Positions 23,914-38,041 are shown, counted from the stretch's first letter. The stretch is DNA of 63,580 bases from JBQCHF01 sp051954955 (GCA_051954955.1 JBQCHF010000034.1:1-63580), one strand, 5' to 3'. Translations and numbers: made by a program. The notes: generated by a model not told the origin, from the letters alone.

Positions 23914-24851
23914 GCCGGCACCAGACCGACCTTGCGGGCGGCCTGGAAGACCGCCGGGTGGGCTCCCGACACGATGGCGCGCGCCCGCTGCACACCCGCA
24001 TCCGAGTCGAGCCGCAGGCGCGAGAGCCGCTGATGGTTCTGCTGCTGAGGAACGGTGAGCCGGTGATCGAAGAGGAACGAGGCCCGGTAGCCCAGTCGGT
24101 GCAGCTCCTCCTCGGCGACGGGCGACCAGTCACCGTTGGGATAGGCGAAGAATCGGGGGGACATTCCGTTGTCGTGGAGCCATTCGTGGGCGCGACGAAC
24201 CTGCATGCGCTGTGCGTCCTCGGGACAGGTGGGCAAGACGGGGTGGTCCCAGCTGTGGTTGCCGACCTCGTGGCCCAGGCGACGCCACGCTTGAAGGTCC
24301 TCGACGCGTGGCTGCCGCCGGTCGATGCTCACGCCGGCCGCGCCGAGGCCCGCTCGCAGCCGGTCGATCTCGGCCCGTCGGTCCGAGTCCGGGCAGGTCT
24401 TGAGCCATCGGCGGCCCCCTGGCTCGACCAGGCCATGCTGCTGTGCGGCGTCCAGGACCTGCCACCAGAACGGCGCAGTCGTGCCGATGACCGACGGGCA
24501 GACGAAGTTCATCGCTCGCACGCCCCGGGCAGCGAGCAGCTCGCCGGCCGCCAGCGCGTCCGGGTGGCCGTCGTCGAAGGTGATCCAGAGGGCCCTCGCA
24601 GGCAGGGGTCGCCCGCGGTCGAGCGCGGCGGCGATGTCGTCTCCATCGACGAACCGGTACGCGTCGCCGAAGAGATCCAGCTGCTGGGCCAGCGCGTCCA
24701 AGGAGGGCACGTGGTGGTAGGTCACGACGCGAAGGTGCTGACCCGAGATCCGTAGCGCGGCCGAGGACAGCCAGCCGCTCTCTAGCACCTGACGGCTGGC
24801 GCTGGTGGCGGCCTGACGGAGAAGCACGCGCAGAAACCTAGTGCCAAACAT
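23910..24851 (-). CDS. Polysaccharide deacetylase-like protein
   Basis: About 313 residues from the ATG at 24851; an ATG at 24878 gives 322. ITFDDGHPDAL (metal-binding Asp), VGNHSWDHP (metal-binding His pair) and FFAYPNGDW are the three NodB motifs. The N-terminus is basic and amphipathic rather than a signal peptide. It is the first gene of the minus-strand operon to 19097. It differs from the deacetylase at 16582 in length and motif context, so two different deacetylation steps are possible. Confidence 0.82.
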   Translation of the reverse strand: MFGTRFLRVLLRQAATSASRQVLESGWLSSAALRISGQHLRVVTYHHVPSLDALAQQLDLFGDAYRFVDGDDIAAALDRGRPLPARALWITFDDGHPDALAAGELLAARGVRAMNFVCPSVIGTTAPFWWQVLDAAQQHGLVEPGGRRWLKTCPDSDRRAEIDRLRAGLGAAGVSIDRRQPRVEDLQAWRRLGHEVGNHSWDHPVLPTCPEDAQRMQVRRAHEWLHDNGMSPRFFAYPNGDWSPVAEEELHRLGYRASFLFDHRLTVPQQQNHQRLSRLRLDSDAGVQRARAIVSGAHPAVFQAARKVGLVPA

Positions 24852-24948
24852 TGCGGCGTCTGGCCAGAAGCGGACCAATCGCCCGTAGGTTCAAGGCTGC
24901 CCCACGATGGGCCGAGGGAGAAGCGAGGCCGTCCGCAGGTGGGGAGTG

Positions 24949-26895
24949 ATGGTGGGCACGCTCAGGCGACAGGACGAAAGCGGCACGATCCCGCGGCGAG
25001 CAGTGCTGGCCGGAGCGGGTGTGGTGACCCTCGTAGCCGCCGGGCCCCTGCGGTTCTCAAGTCCTCCGACGGCCGCGGCCGGACCCATCCGCAGGTGGTC
25101 GGACACGCGGTCCTGGGGGAGTGCGCCGACGAGGGGGTCGGACGTCCGGATTACCGACCAGGTCCTGCTCGATGCCGATGCCCGGGTGAGAAGCCTGACC
25201 ATCGAGGCCGGGGGGCAGCTCGTCCTCGATCCGACCCGGAACGTGACCCTGACGCTCAACGGGAACCTTCTGGTGCGTGGCCGGCTCACCATGCGGCCGC
25301 AGGACGCCCGGGTGCGGCACACCGTCCGGTTCGTCGGCATCAACGAGGCCACATTCGTCGGCGGCGGGATGATGCCCGTCGCCACCGACGTGGGCGTGTG
25401 GGTGGTGGACGACGGGGTGCTCGACGTCGTGGGCACGGCCAAGGCCGCATGGGTCCGCGCGGCGGGAGGTCTGCGGCGCGGCAGCCAGGTGCTCGATCTC
25501 GCAGCCGTGCCCCGAGGGTGGCAGGTCGGTGACGAGGTAGCGGTCACGCCGACGCTGTCGCCGGGCGTCAAGGGGCACTCGACGGCCTATGACGAGGCGG
25601 TGGTCACGCGGATCAGCGGTCGCCAGGTCACGCTCGACCGCGCGCTTCGCTTCGACCACCCGCTGGTCGAGGTGCCCGGCGGCACGGCCTTGACCGCCGA
25701 GGTGCTCAACCTCTCGCGGAACGCCCGGATCGAGGGGTCGCCGTCCGGCCGTACCCACCTGATGTTCCTGACCATGCGTCCTCAGACCGTCAGCCACATG
25801 GGCCTGCGGTACGTCGGGCCGCGCCGCACGACCAGCGACACCTACCGCTCAGGGGGCAGGCGGATCCCCATCAGCGCACCGGTAATGGGCCGGTACGGCA
25901 TGCACTTCCACATGATGGGTGATGCCGCCAGGGGCAGCGTCGTCGACGGAGTCGTGGTGCGCGACGCCGGCTCGCACGCCTTCGTCCCGCACGCGAGCCA
26001 CGGCGTCTCCTTCCGCGGGTGCATCAGCCACAACTCCATGGAGGATCCGTTCTGGTGGGACCAGGCCAAGGACACGAGGACGCGCCAGGTCGCATCGAAC
26101 GACCTGGTCTACGCCGGTTGCGTAGCCTCCCTGGTCCGCTGCGACCCGCCGTTCCGCGGCTACCGGCTCTCCGGGTTCAACCTCGGCAGCGGTGAGGGCA
26201 GCAGGGTCTCGGACTGTGTCGCGGTGGGGATCCAGGGTTCGAAGGATTCGAGCGGGTTCCACTGGCCAGAGGGCGCCGTCGGCCACTGGGTGACTGAGGG
26301 CTGCGTCGCCCACAACAACGCGCGTCACGGCGCCTTCGTCTGGCAGAACACCGACCGCCACCAGGTGTCCCGGCTCGTTGCGTTCCACAACGGCGGGTCA
26401 GGTATAAGCAACGGCGCCTACACGAACGGGTTCGCCTTCGTGGAGTGCTGTTTGCATGGGAACCATGAAGCTCAGTTCCGAGCGCATGCGCTGTCTAGAA
26501 GCGGACTTGCCACTGTGCTGGTCAACAGCCTAGTCAGTTCCTCGGGTGGCGACGTCGGGCTTGCACTCGGGATGCATCACCTCACGGGTGACCAGGTGCG
26601 CGTGCACGGTTGCACCTTCATCGGCCACAAATTGGCGGCGATCAGCCTCGAGGCGAGCAGCCAGAAACCGCATGCGGTCATCGTCACCTCGTCCACCGTC
26701 CAAGGTTCCCGTTTCCAGCTTTCCGCTGGCGCCCCCACCGGGTCACTTGCCGCCTGGGTGGACGCCTACAGCAGCGAGAGTTGGGTCAAGAGACCCCAGG
26801 GTTGGCTGAGGGTCTCGACTCCCTCCTACGTGCCCTTCACCGGGCGTTGGGCCGGCCTCGACGCGCAATTGTCTTCATCCGACGTCAGCAGATGA
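24949..26895 (+). CDS. Secreted G8-domain and parallel beta-helix protein (CEMIP/TMEM2-like)
   Basis: About 648 residues from the ATG at 24949 (ATG at 24907 adds 14). A twin-arginine type signal (IPRRAVLAGAGVVTLVAAG) is followed by a likely G8 domain (RRWSDTRSWGSAP, SDVRITDQVLLDADARVRSL; roughly residues 46-115) and then a right-handed beta-helix. The block GRYGMHFHMMGD matches the HFH-containing motif of animal CEMIP/TMEM2 and related proteins, which depolymerise hyaluronan. Conserved DPFWWDQAKD and GFHWPEG follow. It is probably exported and acts on a polysaccharide, perhaps the one made here, as a lyase, hydrolase or binding protein. Activity is inferred. Its last 21 bases overlap the minus-strand glycosyltransferase. 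Confidence 0.75.
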   Translation: MVGTLRRQDESGTIPRRAVLAGAGVVTLVAAGPLRFSSPPTAAAGPIRRWSDTRSWGSAPTRGSDVRITDQVLLDADARVRSLTIEAGGQLVLDPTRNVTLTLNGNLLVRGRLTMRPQDARVRHTVRFVGINEATFVGGGMMPVATDVGVWVVDDGVLDVVGTAKAAWVRAAGGLRRGSQVLDLAAVPRGWQVGDEVAVTPTLSPGVKGHSTAYDEAVVTRISGRQVTLDRALRFDHPLVEVPGGTALTAEVLNLSRNARIEGSPSGRTHLMFLTMRPQTVSHMGLRYVGPRRTTSDTYRSGGRRIPISAPVMGRYGMHFHMMGDAARGSVVDGVVVRDAGSHAFVPHASHGVSFRGCISHNSMEDPFWWDQAKDTRTRQVASNDLVYAGCVASLVRCDPPFRGYRLSGFNLGSGEGSRVSDCVAVGIQGSKDSSGFHWPEGAVGHWVTEGCVAHNNARHGAFVWQNTDRHQVSRLVAFHNGGSGISNGAYTNGFAFVECCLHGNHEAQFRAHALSRSGLATVLVNSLVSSSGGDVGLALGMHHLTGDQVRVHGCTFIGHKLAAISLEASSQKPHAVIVTSSTVQGSRFQLSAGAPTGSLAAWVDAYSSESWVKRPQGWLRVSTPSYVPFTGRWAGLDAQLSSSDVSR

Positions 26896-27999
26896 CCGGG
26901 AGCGTCGCCGCAGTCGGGGCCGCGCGGCCGCTCGGATAGCCACCTGCTCATACATGGCGGCGATGCTCCTGCCGACAGATTGAATGTCGTAGCGGGACAG
27001 GTCTGGCGCGACTGAAGTGGGGGCGGACGCGAGAGCGCGCTCGAGCACCCGCGATGTGAGCGGAGGCGCAAACAGCTGCACCCAGCCTCCGCCGACGCAC
27101 TCACTGATCTCTCTGTTGGTGGGGGTGTCGACGGCTAGGACGGCGGTTCCGCAACTCAGGGCGAACAGCAGACTCCCGCTGTTGAGTGCAGCGTCTTGCG
27201 GAAGTACCAGAACACGGGACTTGCGCATCAGCTGCTCGAACGTGCTGTCGCTCACGGGCTCGAGCAACATCGTCAGCCGATCGTCGCAGCTCCCCAGACG
27301 CATCAAGTCGCGCCGAAGTTCTTCGTACGGGCAAGAGCCAGCGATGACTGCTTCAACGTTCTCGTCCGCGAGATCCTGCAGACTGGACAAGAAGTCGAGA
27401 GGGCGCTTGTAGGCACGCATCGCGCCGAGCATGGCAAAGTCGTAGACGCGTTTGTCGCCATCACCACTTCCGAGAACGCTGCGGTAGTCCATGTGTGGCA
27501 CCGTGAACGCCTGTGCTTTGCGTAGCCGAGGGTGCGCATCGAGAAGCTTCGGCAGTCCTGCTGAGCTGAGCGAGACGAGGTCGGAGACCGCGTGGCTGAA
27601 TGCGAACCAGTAGCAGCGCTCCAAGCGGGGGTGAATCCCCTCGTGGTTGCGTAGGTTGTGTCCGGTCCAGATGACCCGACCTCCGCGAAGGCGGACCGCG
27701 GCCAGCCGCGCGAGGTTCTTCGATACTCCGAGGGCCGCTTTCACGGGTTTCGGCTCGGACAGCGGGGTCTCGGGCCAGTTGACGTGCAGAACCGGCGTCG
27801 CACGGGCCACGAGCGCTCGAGCCCGGAAAGGGCGCACGTCCACGCCGTGAGCTTTAGCGGCCTCGACCCACATGCGAACGAAGGGATTACGAGCGCTGCG
27901 AACCCAAGGGGTGAAGTAGATCTGAACGGGTCTCGCGTCGCCTCTGGTGTCGTAGGCCCCACTGCTCATCGTGGTCGTTCCACCCATCGTCGAAGCCAC
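26875..27999 (-). CDS. GT-B type glycosyltransferase
   Basis: 374 residues from 27999; an ATG at 27969 with GGTGG upstream would give 364. GxG-type donor motifs are weaker than in the GT4 proteins here. Useful signs are IYFTPWVRSARNPF near the N-terminus, IWTGHNLRNHEG in the middle, and the C-terminal ALNSGSLLFALSCGTAVLAVDTP, where GT-B enzymes bind the nucleotide. It lacks the classical E-x7-E. It probably adds one sugar of the repeat unit. Base composition looks lower in GC than its neighbours. Divergent from the GT2 gene at 28063. Confidence 0.7.
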   Translation of the reverse strand: MASTMGGTTTMSSGAYDTRGDARPVQIYFTPWVRSARNPFVRMWVEAAKAHGVDVRPFRARALVARATPVLHVNWPETPLSEPKPVKAALGVSKNLARLAAVRLRGGRVIWTGHNLRNHEGIHPRLERCYWFAFSHAVSDLVSLSSAGLPKLLDAHPRLRKAQAFTVPHMDYRSVLGSGDGDKRVYDFAMLGAMRAYKRPLDFLSSLQDLADENVEAVIAGSCPYEELRRDLMRLGSCDDRLTMLLEPVSDSTFEQLMRKSRVLVLPQDAALNSGSLLFALSCGTAVLAVDTPTNREISECVGGGWVQLFAPPLTSRVLERALASAPTSVAPDLSRYDIQSVGRSIAAMYEQVAIRAAARPRLRRRSRSSADVG

Positions 28000-28050
28000 A
28001 CGTACGTCCGAGAAGTGCCTGCCTACCGGTCGTCAGCCTGCCACACCAAC

Positions 28051-28056
28051 TAGGGT
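28051..28056 (+). promoter_or_regulatory. Candidate -10 element of the GT2 gene
   Basis: TAGGGT followed after 6 bases by the GTG start at 28063, fitting a leaderless transcript. No convincing -35 was found. Confidence 0.45.
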
Positions 28057-28062
28057 TGAGGC

Positions 28063-28992
28063 GTGAAGTCCGAACCCCGCAGTGAGCAACGCAAAGCTCC
28101 AGTCCTGGTGTCGGTCGTCATCCCGACGTACAACGCTGCTCATATGATCGGCGAGCAGCTGGGCGCCCTTCGCAGGCAGACGTATTCCGGTGCCTTCGAG
28201 GTGATCGTGTCGGACAACGGCTCTACGGACGATCTCTGTCAAGCCGTGGAGCGGGCCGGAGTGGTCGGACTGGGTGTGCGGGTCGTCGACGCCAGCGGCA
28301 CCAAGGGTGTCTCGCACGCACGCAACGTCGGCCTGCAAGCCGCGCGCGGGGAGCTCATCTGCATCTGCGACGCGGATGACATGGTTGGTCCGGAGTGGCT
28401 GAGCTCAATGGTCGCAGCAGCGCAGCGGGCCGATCTGGTGGCCGGGGCCCTGGTGCCGCACCCGGCGAACTCCCTGGCGGCGCTCTCGGGCAGGGACCGC
28501 TCGGCGTGGACGCGCCCGGCAAGGCCCCGAGGCGCCCGGTGGCCCTACGCGTACGGATGCAATCTGTCCGTGTGGACCGACGTCGCGCGGCAAGTGGGTG
28601 GGTGGGACGAGGGCCTGGCGGCGGGCGGGGACGACGTCGACTTCAGCTGGAGGGTCCAGGCGGCCGGGTACAGCTTCGGCCACTGTGCAGAGGCTGTCGT
28701 TGCCTACCGGCTTCGCGAAGGGCTGCTGCCGCTGATGAGGCAGATGCACGGATACGGGCGCGCCATGCCAGCACTCGCCGCCAAGCATGGAGCAGCTGTC
28801 TACTCGGGTTGGGCCGCCAGAGATCTGCTGGGCGCAATCTGGTGGCTAGCAAGCAGAGCACCGGTCATGCTGCTGAACCCGCGGCGGCGCGCGCGCTGGG
28901 TGGGGCGGCTCGGGCACACGGCGGGGGTGCTGAGCGGGCGGCGGAAAGTTGCTAGGCGGAACGTCCTAGCAAGGGATGACCGGTACGCCTGA
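28063..28992 (+). CDS. Glycosyltransferase family 2
   Basis: 309 residues, GT-A fold. SVVIPTYNAAHMI, SDNGSTDD, the metal-binding DADD (CDADDMVG) and the later GGDDVDFSWR (about 188-197) are the standard GT2 landmarks. It is an inverting transferase on the cytoplasmic side, with possible membrane contact near the C-terminus. The GTG start has a leaderless-type -10. Its last 41 bases overlap, tail to tail, the flippase gene on the other strand. Confidence 0.88.
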   Translation: MKSEPRSEQRKAPVLVSVVIPTYNAAHMIGEQLGALRRQTYSGAFEVIVSDNGSTDDLCQAVERAGVVGLGVRVVDASGTKGVSHARNVGLQAARGELICICDADDMVGPEWLSSMVAAAQRADLVAGALVPHPANSLAALSGRDRSAWTRPARPRGARWPYAYGCNLSVWTDVARQVGGWDEGLAAGGDDVDFSWRVQAAGYSFGHCAEAVVAYRLREGLLPLMRQMHGYGRAMPALAAKHGAAVYSGWAARDLLGAIWWLASRAPVMLLNPRRRARWVGRLGHTAGVLSGRRKVARRNVLARDDRYA

Positions 28993-30460
28993 GGCGCTGT
29001 GGTAGCCGCGTCTGCGGCAAGGCGCGGAGGGCGGCCGGCCACGTCTCGGTCCTCAGCAGCCAGAGGAGCGAGCAGAAGAGTGCCAGGGCGAACGGCGCTG
29101 CGAGGCAGGCGGCCAGAAGACCCTGTGCGGGCGGCATCGACCCCGTGAGCACCCAGAGGGGAGCGGCGCACACCCCCGCGGCCAGCCAGGTGACGAACGC
29201 ATCCTTCACGAGATAGGTCGTTCGGAGGTCCAGAGCTCGACCTATGGCACGCATGCGGAGCGGCCACATCACTGCCACCCGGACAGTGAGCGCGACCGCC
29301 GTCACCATGATCCCCAGGGGGGCGAAGGCGACAGCAACGAGAAGGTGGCCGGCCGCCATCGTCATGGTGAGACGCAGCTCCGTCCCAGTGGCACCGACCG
29401 CGTAGAGGACTGGGCGGTCGAAGTAGCTGACTGCCGTGACGGCACCACCGATGGCAAGGACGGTCGCAACGTCCGAGGCCCGCTGCCACCTCTGCCCGAA
29501 GACGATCGGTATGACCGCGGGGGAGAAGGCCGCAAGGCCGAAGGTGGCCACGGTCACGACGAAGTTCATGACCCGGAAGAGCTCAGCGAACCCGCTGCGG
29601 AGCCGCTCTCGGTCGTGTTTGACCTTGACGAGCAAAGGCGTGCCGACGGCCGACAGAGTGGACGCCACGAGATCGAGCACGAGGAGGAGCAAGCGCTTGG
29701 CCACCGAGTAGATGCCCAGAGCCGCCGTTCCGCCGAAGGCGCCTATGGCCATCTCGTCCCCGCGGTTCCGGAGGGCGCCGACCAGGTTCACGAGGACTAC
29801 GTTGACGCTGAAGGCGACGACGGTCTTGAGGTCCTCTCCCTGGTACTCCCAGCCCGGTCTCCAGCCACTGACCCGCCATAGAACAGCCACACCCACCACC
29901 GACTGGACCAGCGTCTGTGCGACCAGGGCCCACACGCCTGCGCCGGCCAGCGCCAGTGCGACCGAGGCCATGCAGGCGATGGCTGTGGCGATCAGGGAGC
30001 GGACCGCCAGCTCCCGAAATCGCAGCGACCGGCGAAGGACGGCCGTCTGCACCGACGACAGTGCATTGAGCAACAGCGTGGGGGCGAGGGCGATGAGAAT
30101 CGCACCGAGCGGTCGTCCGGTCGAGGACAGTACCAGACCAGCCACGGCGAGACCGGCCGCGAGCACGAAGGCGAGCCCGAGAGCTGTCCAGAAGCAGGTG
30201 GACAGTGTCCTCTGGGTCGCCTCCGGCGTCTGCAGGACGTAAGTGCCGAAACCGCCCTCGCCGACCACGGCGACGATGCCGATGACGGCCGAAGCCAGAG
30301 CTGCGAGACCGAAGTCCGCAGCCGACAGCTGGTGCGTGAGAACGACGAACGTGAGGAGGCTGGCGACCCTGATGCCCCACTTCTGGGTCAGCGTCCAGAC
30401 CATGCCACTGCGGCCGCGGCCTCTGAGGGAGCCGTCCGCCGTCGAGGCTCGATTGGTCAC
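28952..30460 (-). CDS. Wzx-type polysaccharide flippase
   Basis: 502 residues from a GTG overlapping the previous stop. About 12-14 hydrophobic helices, with the MATE/MVF family start VWTLTQKWGIRVASLLTFVVL and internal GDEMAIGAFGGTAALGIYSVAKRL. It moves undecaprenyl-linked repeat units to the outer face. It is the only flippase candidate seen here. Its 3' end overlaps the GT2 gene by 41 bases. Confidence 0.85.
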   Translation of the reverse strand: MTNRASTADGSLRGRGRSGMVWTLTQKWGIRVASLLTFVVLTHQLSAADFGLAALASAVIGIVAVVGEGGFGTYVLQTPEATQRTLSTCFWTALGLAFVLAAGLAVAGLVLSSTGRPLGAILIALAPTLLLNALSSVQTAVLRRSLRFRELAVRSLIATAIACMASVALALAGAGVWALVAQTLVQSVVGVAVLWRVSGWRPGWEYQGEDLKTVVAFSVNVVLVNLVGALRNRGDEMAIGAFGGTAALGIYSVAKRLLLLVLDLVASTLSAVGTPLLVKVKHDRERLRSGFAELFRVMNFVVTVATFGLAAFSPAVIPIVFGQRWQRASDVATVLAIGGAVTAVSYFDRPVLYAVGATGTELRLTMTMAAGHLLVAVAFAPLGIMVTAVALTVRVAVMWPLRMRAIGRALDLRTTYLVKDAFVTWLAAGVCAAPLWVLTGSMPPAQGLLAACLAAPFALALFCSLLWLLRTETWPAALRALPQTRLPQRLRRTGHPLLGRSA

Positions 30461-31455
30461 GACTGGGACGCCACGATTCTGCGCGCGACAGCCTCTGCGT
30501 CGGCGAAGTCGACGGCCGCTCGAATCTTCTCGTCTGCCGGCAGCCATGCACTGACGTAGGCCCCGAGCTTGCCGTAACTGTTGTCGACGAACACGACGCG
30601 ACGCCCGATTGCGCGACCGAGAATAACGGCGTGCAGGCGATCGGTGACGATGACCCGACCGCGTGACAGCAGATCAATGCCACGCTGCAGGCGCCGCTCC
30701 GCCAGCGAAGGGTATGTGTGAAGAGCGAGCTTCGCCTCTGCGCCCGAGTGGAGGCGATGAAGGCGGCGGCCGAGCCGGTGCATCCGGAATGAGAGTCCAG
30801 GCTCACTGCTGGGCCAGTCGAAGGCGGAAGTCCCACGGACGGTCTCAGCCCCCCTGGCCTCGCCGTCACGTCGGCGCAAGACCAGGACATCCGTCTCCGG
30901 GGGCGACGCTCGGTGGTGAAGGCGGAGAAGATGAGCCATGTCCGGGGCGATGGACGAGGTGTGGGAAAGAGTTGCAGCGAGGGCAAGGCTCCTGTTGTCC
31001 CTCGTCATGATGTGGTAATCGCTCGCCCTTTGAGCGAGGGCGCGGAACCGATCGAGGGCGTCCTCATGTTCGAAGTGAAGACTCTGCGGCAGTTGGATGT
31101 ACTTAGCGTCCGGGAGTGCATTCAAGATCTCGGTCCGGATTCGCTGGTGCCGGCTGTACAGGTCGCCGAAATTGCCCCCGCCCTGCTGGACGATGACAGA
31201 GCCATTGCTGGCCAATCGACGCAGCGATGGCAGGTCGAACGTCTGCGCGGACGACAAGTGCCGGACCTTGATGGCTCGCCCCTGAAGGAAACGCCAGGTG
31301 CCGCAGAAGATGGCACTGTCCCCGATGTTCTTGTAGTCCGGGAAGTCCACAAATGCGACCTCTCGGACTCCGTCGAAGGCGGCGTCGAGAGCGCCTTCGA
31401 GAGTCGCCCTGACCGAGTCGACACCGGAACTGCGGTTCGTGCCCGCGGAGTGCAC
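30457..31455 (-). CDS. Polysaccharide pyruvyl transferase family protein
   Basis: 332 residues. The family signatures FPDYKNIGDSAI, VIVQQGGGNFGDLYSRHQ and the C-terminal VIVTDRLHAVILG identify PF04230. It transfers enolpyruvyl or pyruvyl groups from PEP to a sugar, giving a ketal that adds negative charge. The start ATG is used as found; there is a long stretch to the divergent uvrA promoter. GTGA overlap with the flippase gene. Confidence 0.85.
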   Translation of the reverse strand: MHSAGTNRSSGVDSVRATLEGALDAAFDGVREVAFVDFPDYKNIGDSAIFCGTWRFLQGRAIKVRHLSSAQTFDLPSLRRLASNGSVIVQQGGGNFGDLYSRHQRIRTEILNALPDAKYIQLPQSLHFEHEDALDRFRALAQRASDYHIMTRDNRSLALAATLSHTSSIAPDMAHLLRLHHRASPPETDVLVLRRRDGEARGAETVRGTSAFDWPSSEPGLSFRMHRLGRRLHRLHSGAEAKLALHTYPSLAERRLQRGIDLLSRGRVIVTDRLHAVILGRAIGRRVVFVDNSYGKLGAYVSAWLPADEKIRAAVDFADAEAVARRIVASQS

Positions 31456-31621
31456 AGCCGCCTCCCCTCACCTGTGAACACGGAGAGTAGCGGACGAGGC
31501 GTGCAGAAGGGTGACGCTTGCCGCATCATCGGCCATTGCTCGGAGGCAGCTGTCGGAGGCGCCACCTAGCATGGGGGCGCCGACCGCGGAGGGCGCGGCC
31601 GAGCTCAGCAGGAAGGCTGTC

Positions 31622-34561
<2,940 letters not shown>

Positions 34562-34663
34562 GCCGTCCGGGTCGTTTCGTCCCGTGTCCGGGGGCCCGCC
34601 TCCGATACGGTCCGGTGCACACGGCACGCGCACGGCAGCGACGGCACAGCGGGGAGACAGGGC

Positions 34664-35347
34664 ATGACCGAGGCGGTCGCCGGCTCACAGCCCGGCACGG
34701 CGAGCACCATCCGCGTGCTCATCGTCGACGACCACGCGATGTTCGCCTCCAGCCTGTCCGTGCTGCTCGGCCGCGAGCCCGACGTCGAGGTCACCGGCAC
34801 CGCCGCCTCGCTGTCCGCGGCGCGCGCGGCGCTGGCCACCGACCCGCCGGACGTGGTGCTGCTGGACCAGCGGCTGCCGGACGGCAGCGGGGTGGACGCC
34901 CTGGCCGAGCTCAAGCAGATCGCCCCGGCGGCCCGGGTCGTGGTGCTCACTGGTGCCGCCGACGACGACATGCTGGTGCGCGCCACCGAGGCCGGCTGCG
35001 CCGGCTTCCTGGAGAAGAGCGGCTCGGTGGACGAGCTGCTGCAGGCGGTGCGCTCGGCCGCCGCCGGGGAGGTGCTGGTCAGTCCGCAGCTGCTCGGTCG
35101 GCTGCTGCGTCGGCTGCACCGCGGCCCGGTGCACCCGCGCGCCGATCTCACCCCGCGCGAGCTCGACGTGCTCGGTGGGATCAGCGAGGGGCTGGAGAAC
35201 TCGGCCATCGCCGACCGGCTCGGCGTGAGCGTCAACACGGTCCGCAACCACGTGTCCAACCTGCTGGCCAAGCTCGGCGCGCACAGCAAGCTCGAGGCGC
35301 TGTCCATCGCGGTGCGCGAGGGGCTGCTGCCCAACCAGGAGAGCTGA
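34664..35347 (+). CDS. NarL/LuxR-family response regulator
   Basis: 227 residues. Receiver domain with the acidic pair VDDH after the first strand, VVLLDQRLPDGSG with the phosphorylatable Asp, and the late lysine FLEKSGS; then a LuxR helix-turn-helix (LTPRELDVLGGISEGLENS, VNTVRNHVSNLLAKLG). Unlike the two regulators at 4217-5462, all receiver residues are present. No kinase gene is nearby. SD GGGGAGA precedes the ATG. Confidence 0.85.
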   Translation: MTEAVAGSQPGTASTIRVLIVDDHAMFASSLSVLLGREPDVEVTGTAASLSAARAALATDPPDVVLLDQRLPDGSGVDALAELKQIAPAARVVVLTGAADDDMLVRATEAGCAGFLEKSGSVDELLQAVRSAAAGEVLVSPQLLGRLLRRLHRGPVHPRADLTPRELDVLGGISEGLENSAIADRLGVSVNTVRNHVSNLLAKLGAHSKLEALSIAVREGLLPNQES

Positions 35348-35468
35348 GCAGCGGCGGAACCACGCTCGTCCCCGTCCGCGTTGTCCAGCAGGACCCCCGG
35401 CGTGCGGCGCCCTTGCCCGCGCCCTACGGTCCGAGAAGACGTCGTCGCGGGAGCAGGAGGACCATCCG

Positions 35469-35909
35469 GTGAGCGGGTGCCAGCACGGGTTCTGCGCGAG
35501 CGAGGGCACTCCGCGCAGGGAGGTCCTGCGAGCCGCCGGTGTCCTCGGCGCCGCAGTGGCCGCGACCCCGCTGCTGGCCGCCTGCGGCGGGGGAGGGGGC
35601 TCGGCGCCCGAGCCCGCGTCCGGCCCTGGCCAGGTGCTCACCTCCACCGACCAGGTGCCGGTCGGCGGCGGCGTGGTCACCAGCGCCGCGGTGGTCGTGC
35701 AGCCCACGGCCGGCGACTTCAAGGCCTACAGCCCGGTCTGCACCCACCAGGGCTGCACCGTGTCCGCGGTGACCAACGGGGTGATCTTCTGTGCCTGCCA
35801 CGGCAGCGAGTTCTCGATCAAGGACGGCTCGGTGGTGCAGGGGCCGGCCACCCAGCCGCTGCCGCCGATCTCCGTGACGGTCAAGGGCAGTGACGTCGTC
35901 ACCGCCTGA
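35469..35909 (+). CDS. Rieske [2Fe-2S] lipoprotein with Tat-type signal
   Basis: 146 residues from a GTG with AGGAGG upstream. A PRREVL signal and a lipobox LLAAC with the Cys about residue 39 suggest Tat export and lipid anchoring. The cluster ligands are in CTHQGC and CACHGSEF (two Cys-x-His pairs). It probably passes electrons outside the membrane; a partner enzyme is not visible here. The first residues before the signal contain CQHGFC, which is unusual in a signal region. Confidence 0.85.
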   Translation: MSGCQHGFCASEGTPRREVLRAAGVLGAAVAATPLLAACGGGGGSAPEPASGPGQVLTSTDQVPVGGGVVTSAAVVVQPTAGDFKAYSPVCTHQGCTVSAVTNGVIFCACHGSEFSIKDGSVVQGPATQPLPPISVTVKGSDVVTA

Positions 35910-35953
35910 CCGGAGGTACCCGGGCAGCCGCCGGAACGGTCGTCGGGCCGACG

Positions 35954-35959
35954 TAGGCT
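35954..35959 (+). promoter_or_regulatory. Candidate -10 element of uvrC
   Basis: TAGGCT followed after 6 bases by the GTG start at 35966, which fits a leaderless transcript. No convincing -35 hexamer. Confidence 0.5.
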
Positions 35960-35965
35960 TGCCGC

Positions 35966-38037
<2,072 letters not shown>

Positions 38038-38041
<4 letters not shown>

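Noticed and set aside
24852..24948. A start of the G8 beta-helix protein further upstream
   Set aside because: The interval is short, divergent from the deacetylase gene and has no better ribosome binding site; the ATG at 24907 remains as the only other option.
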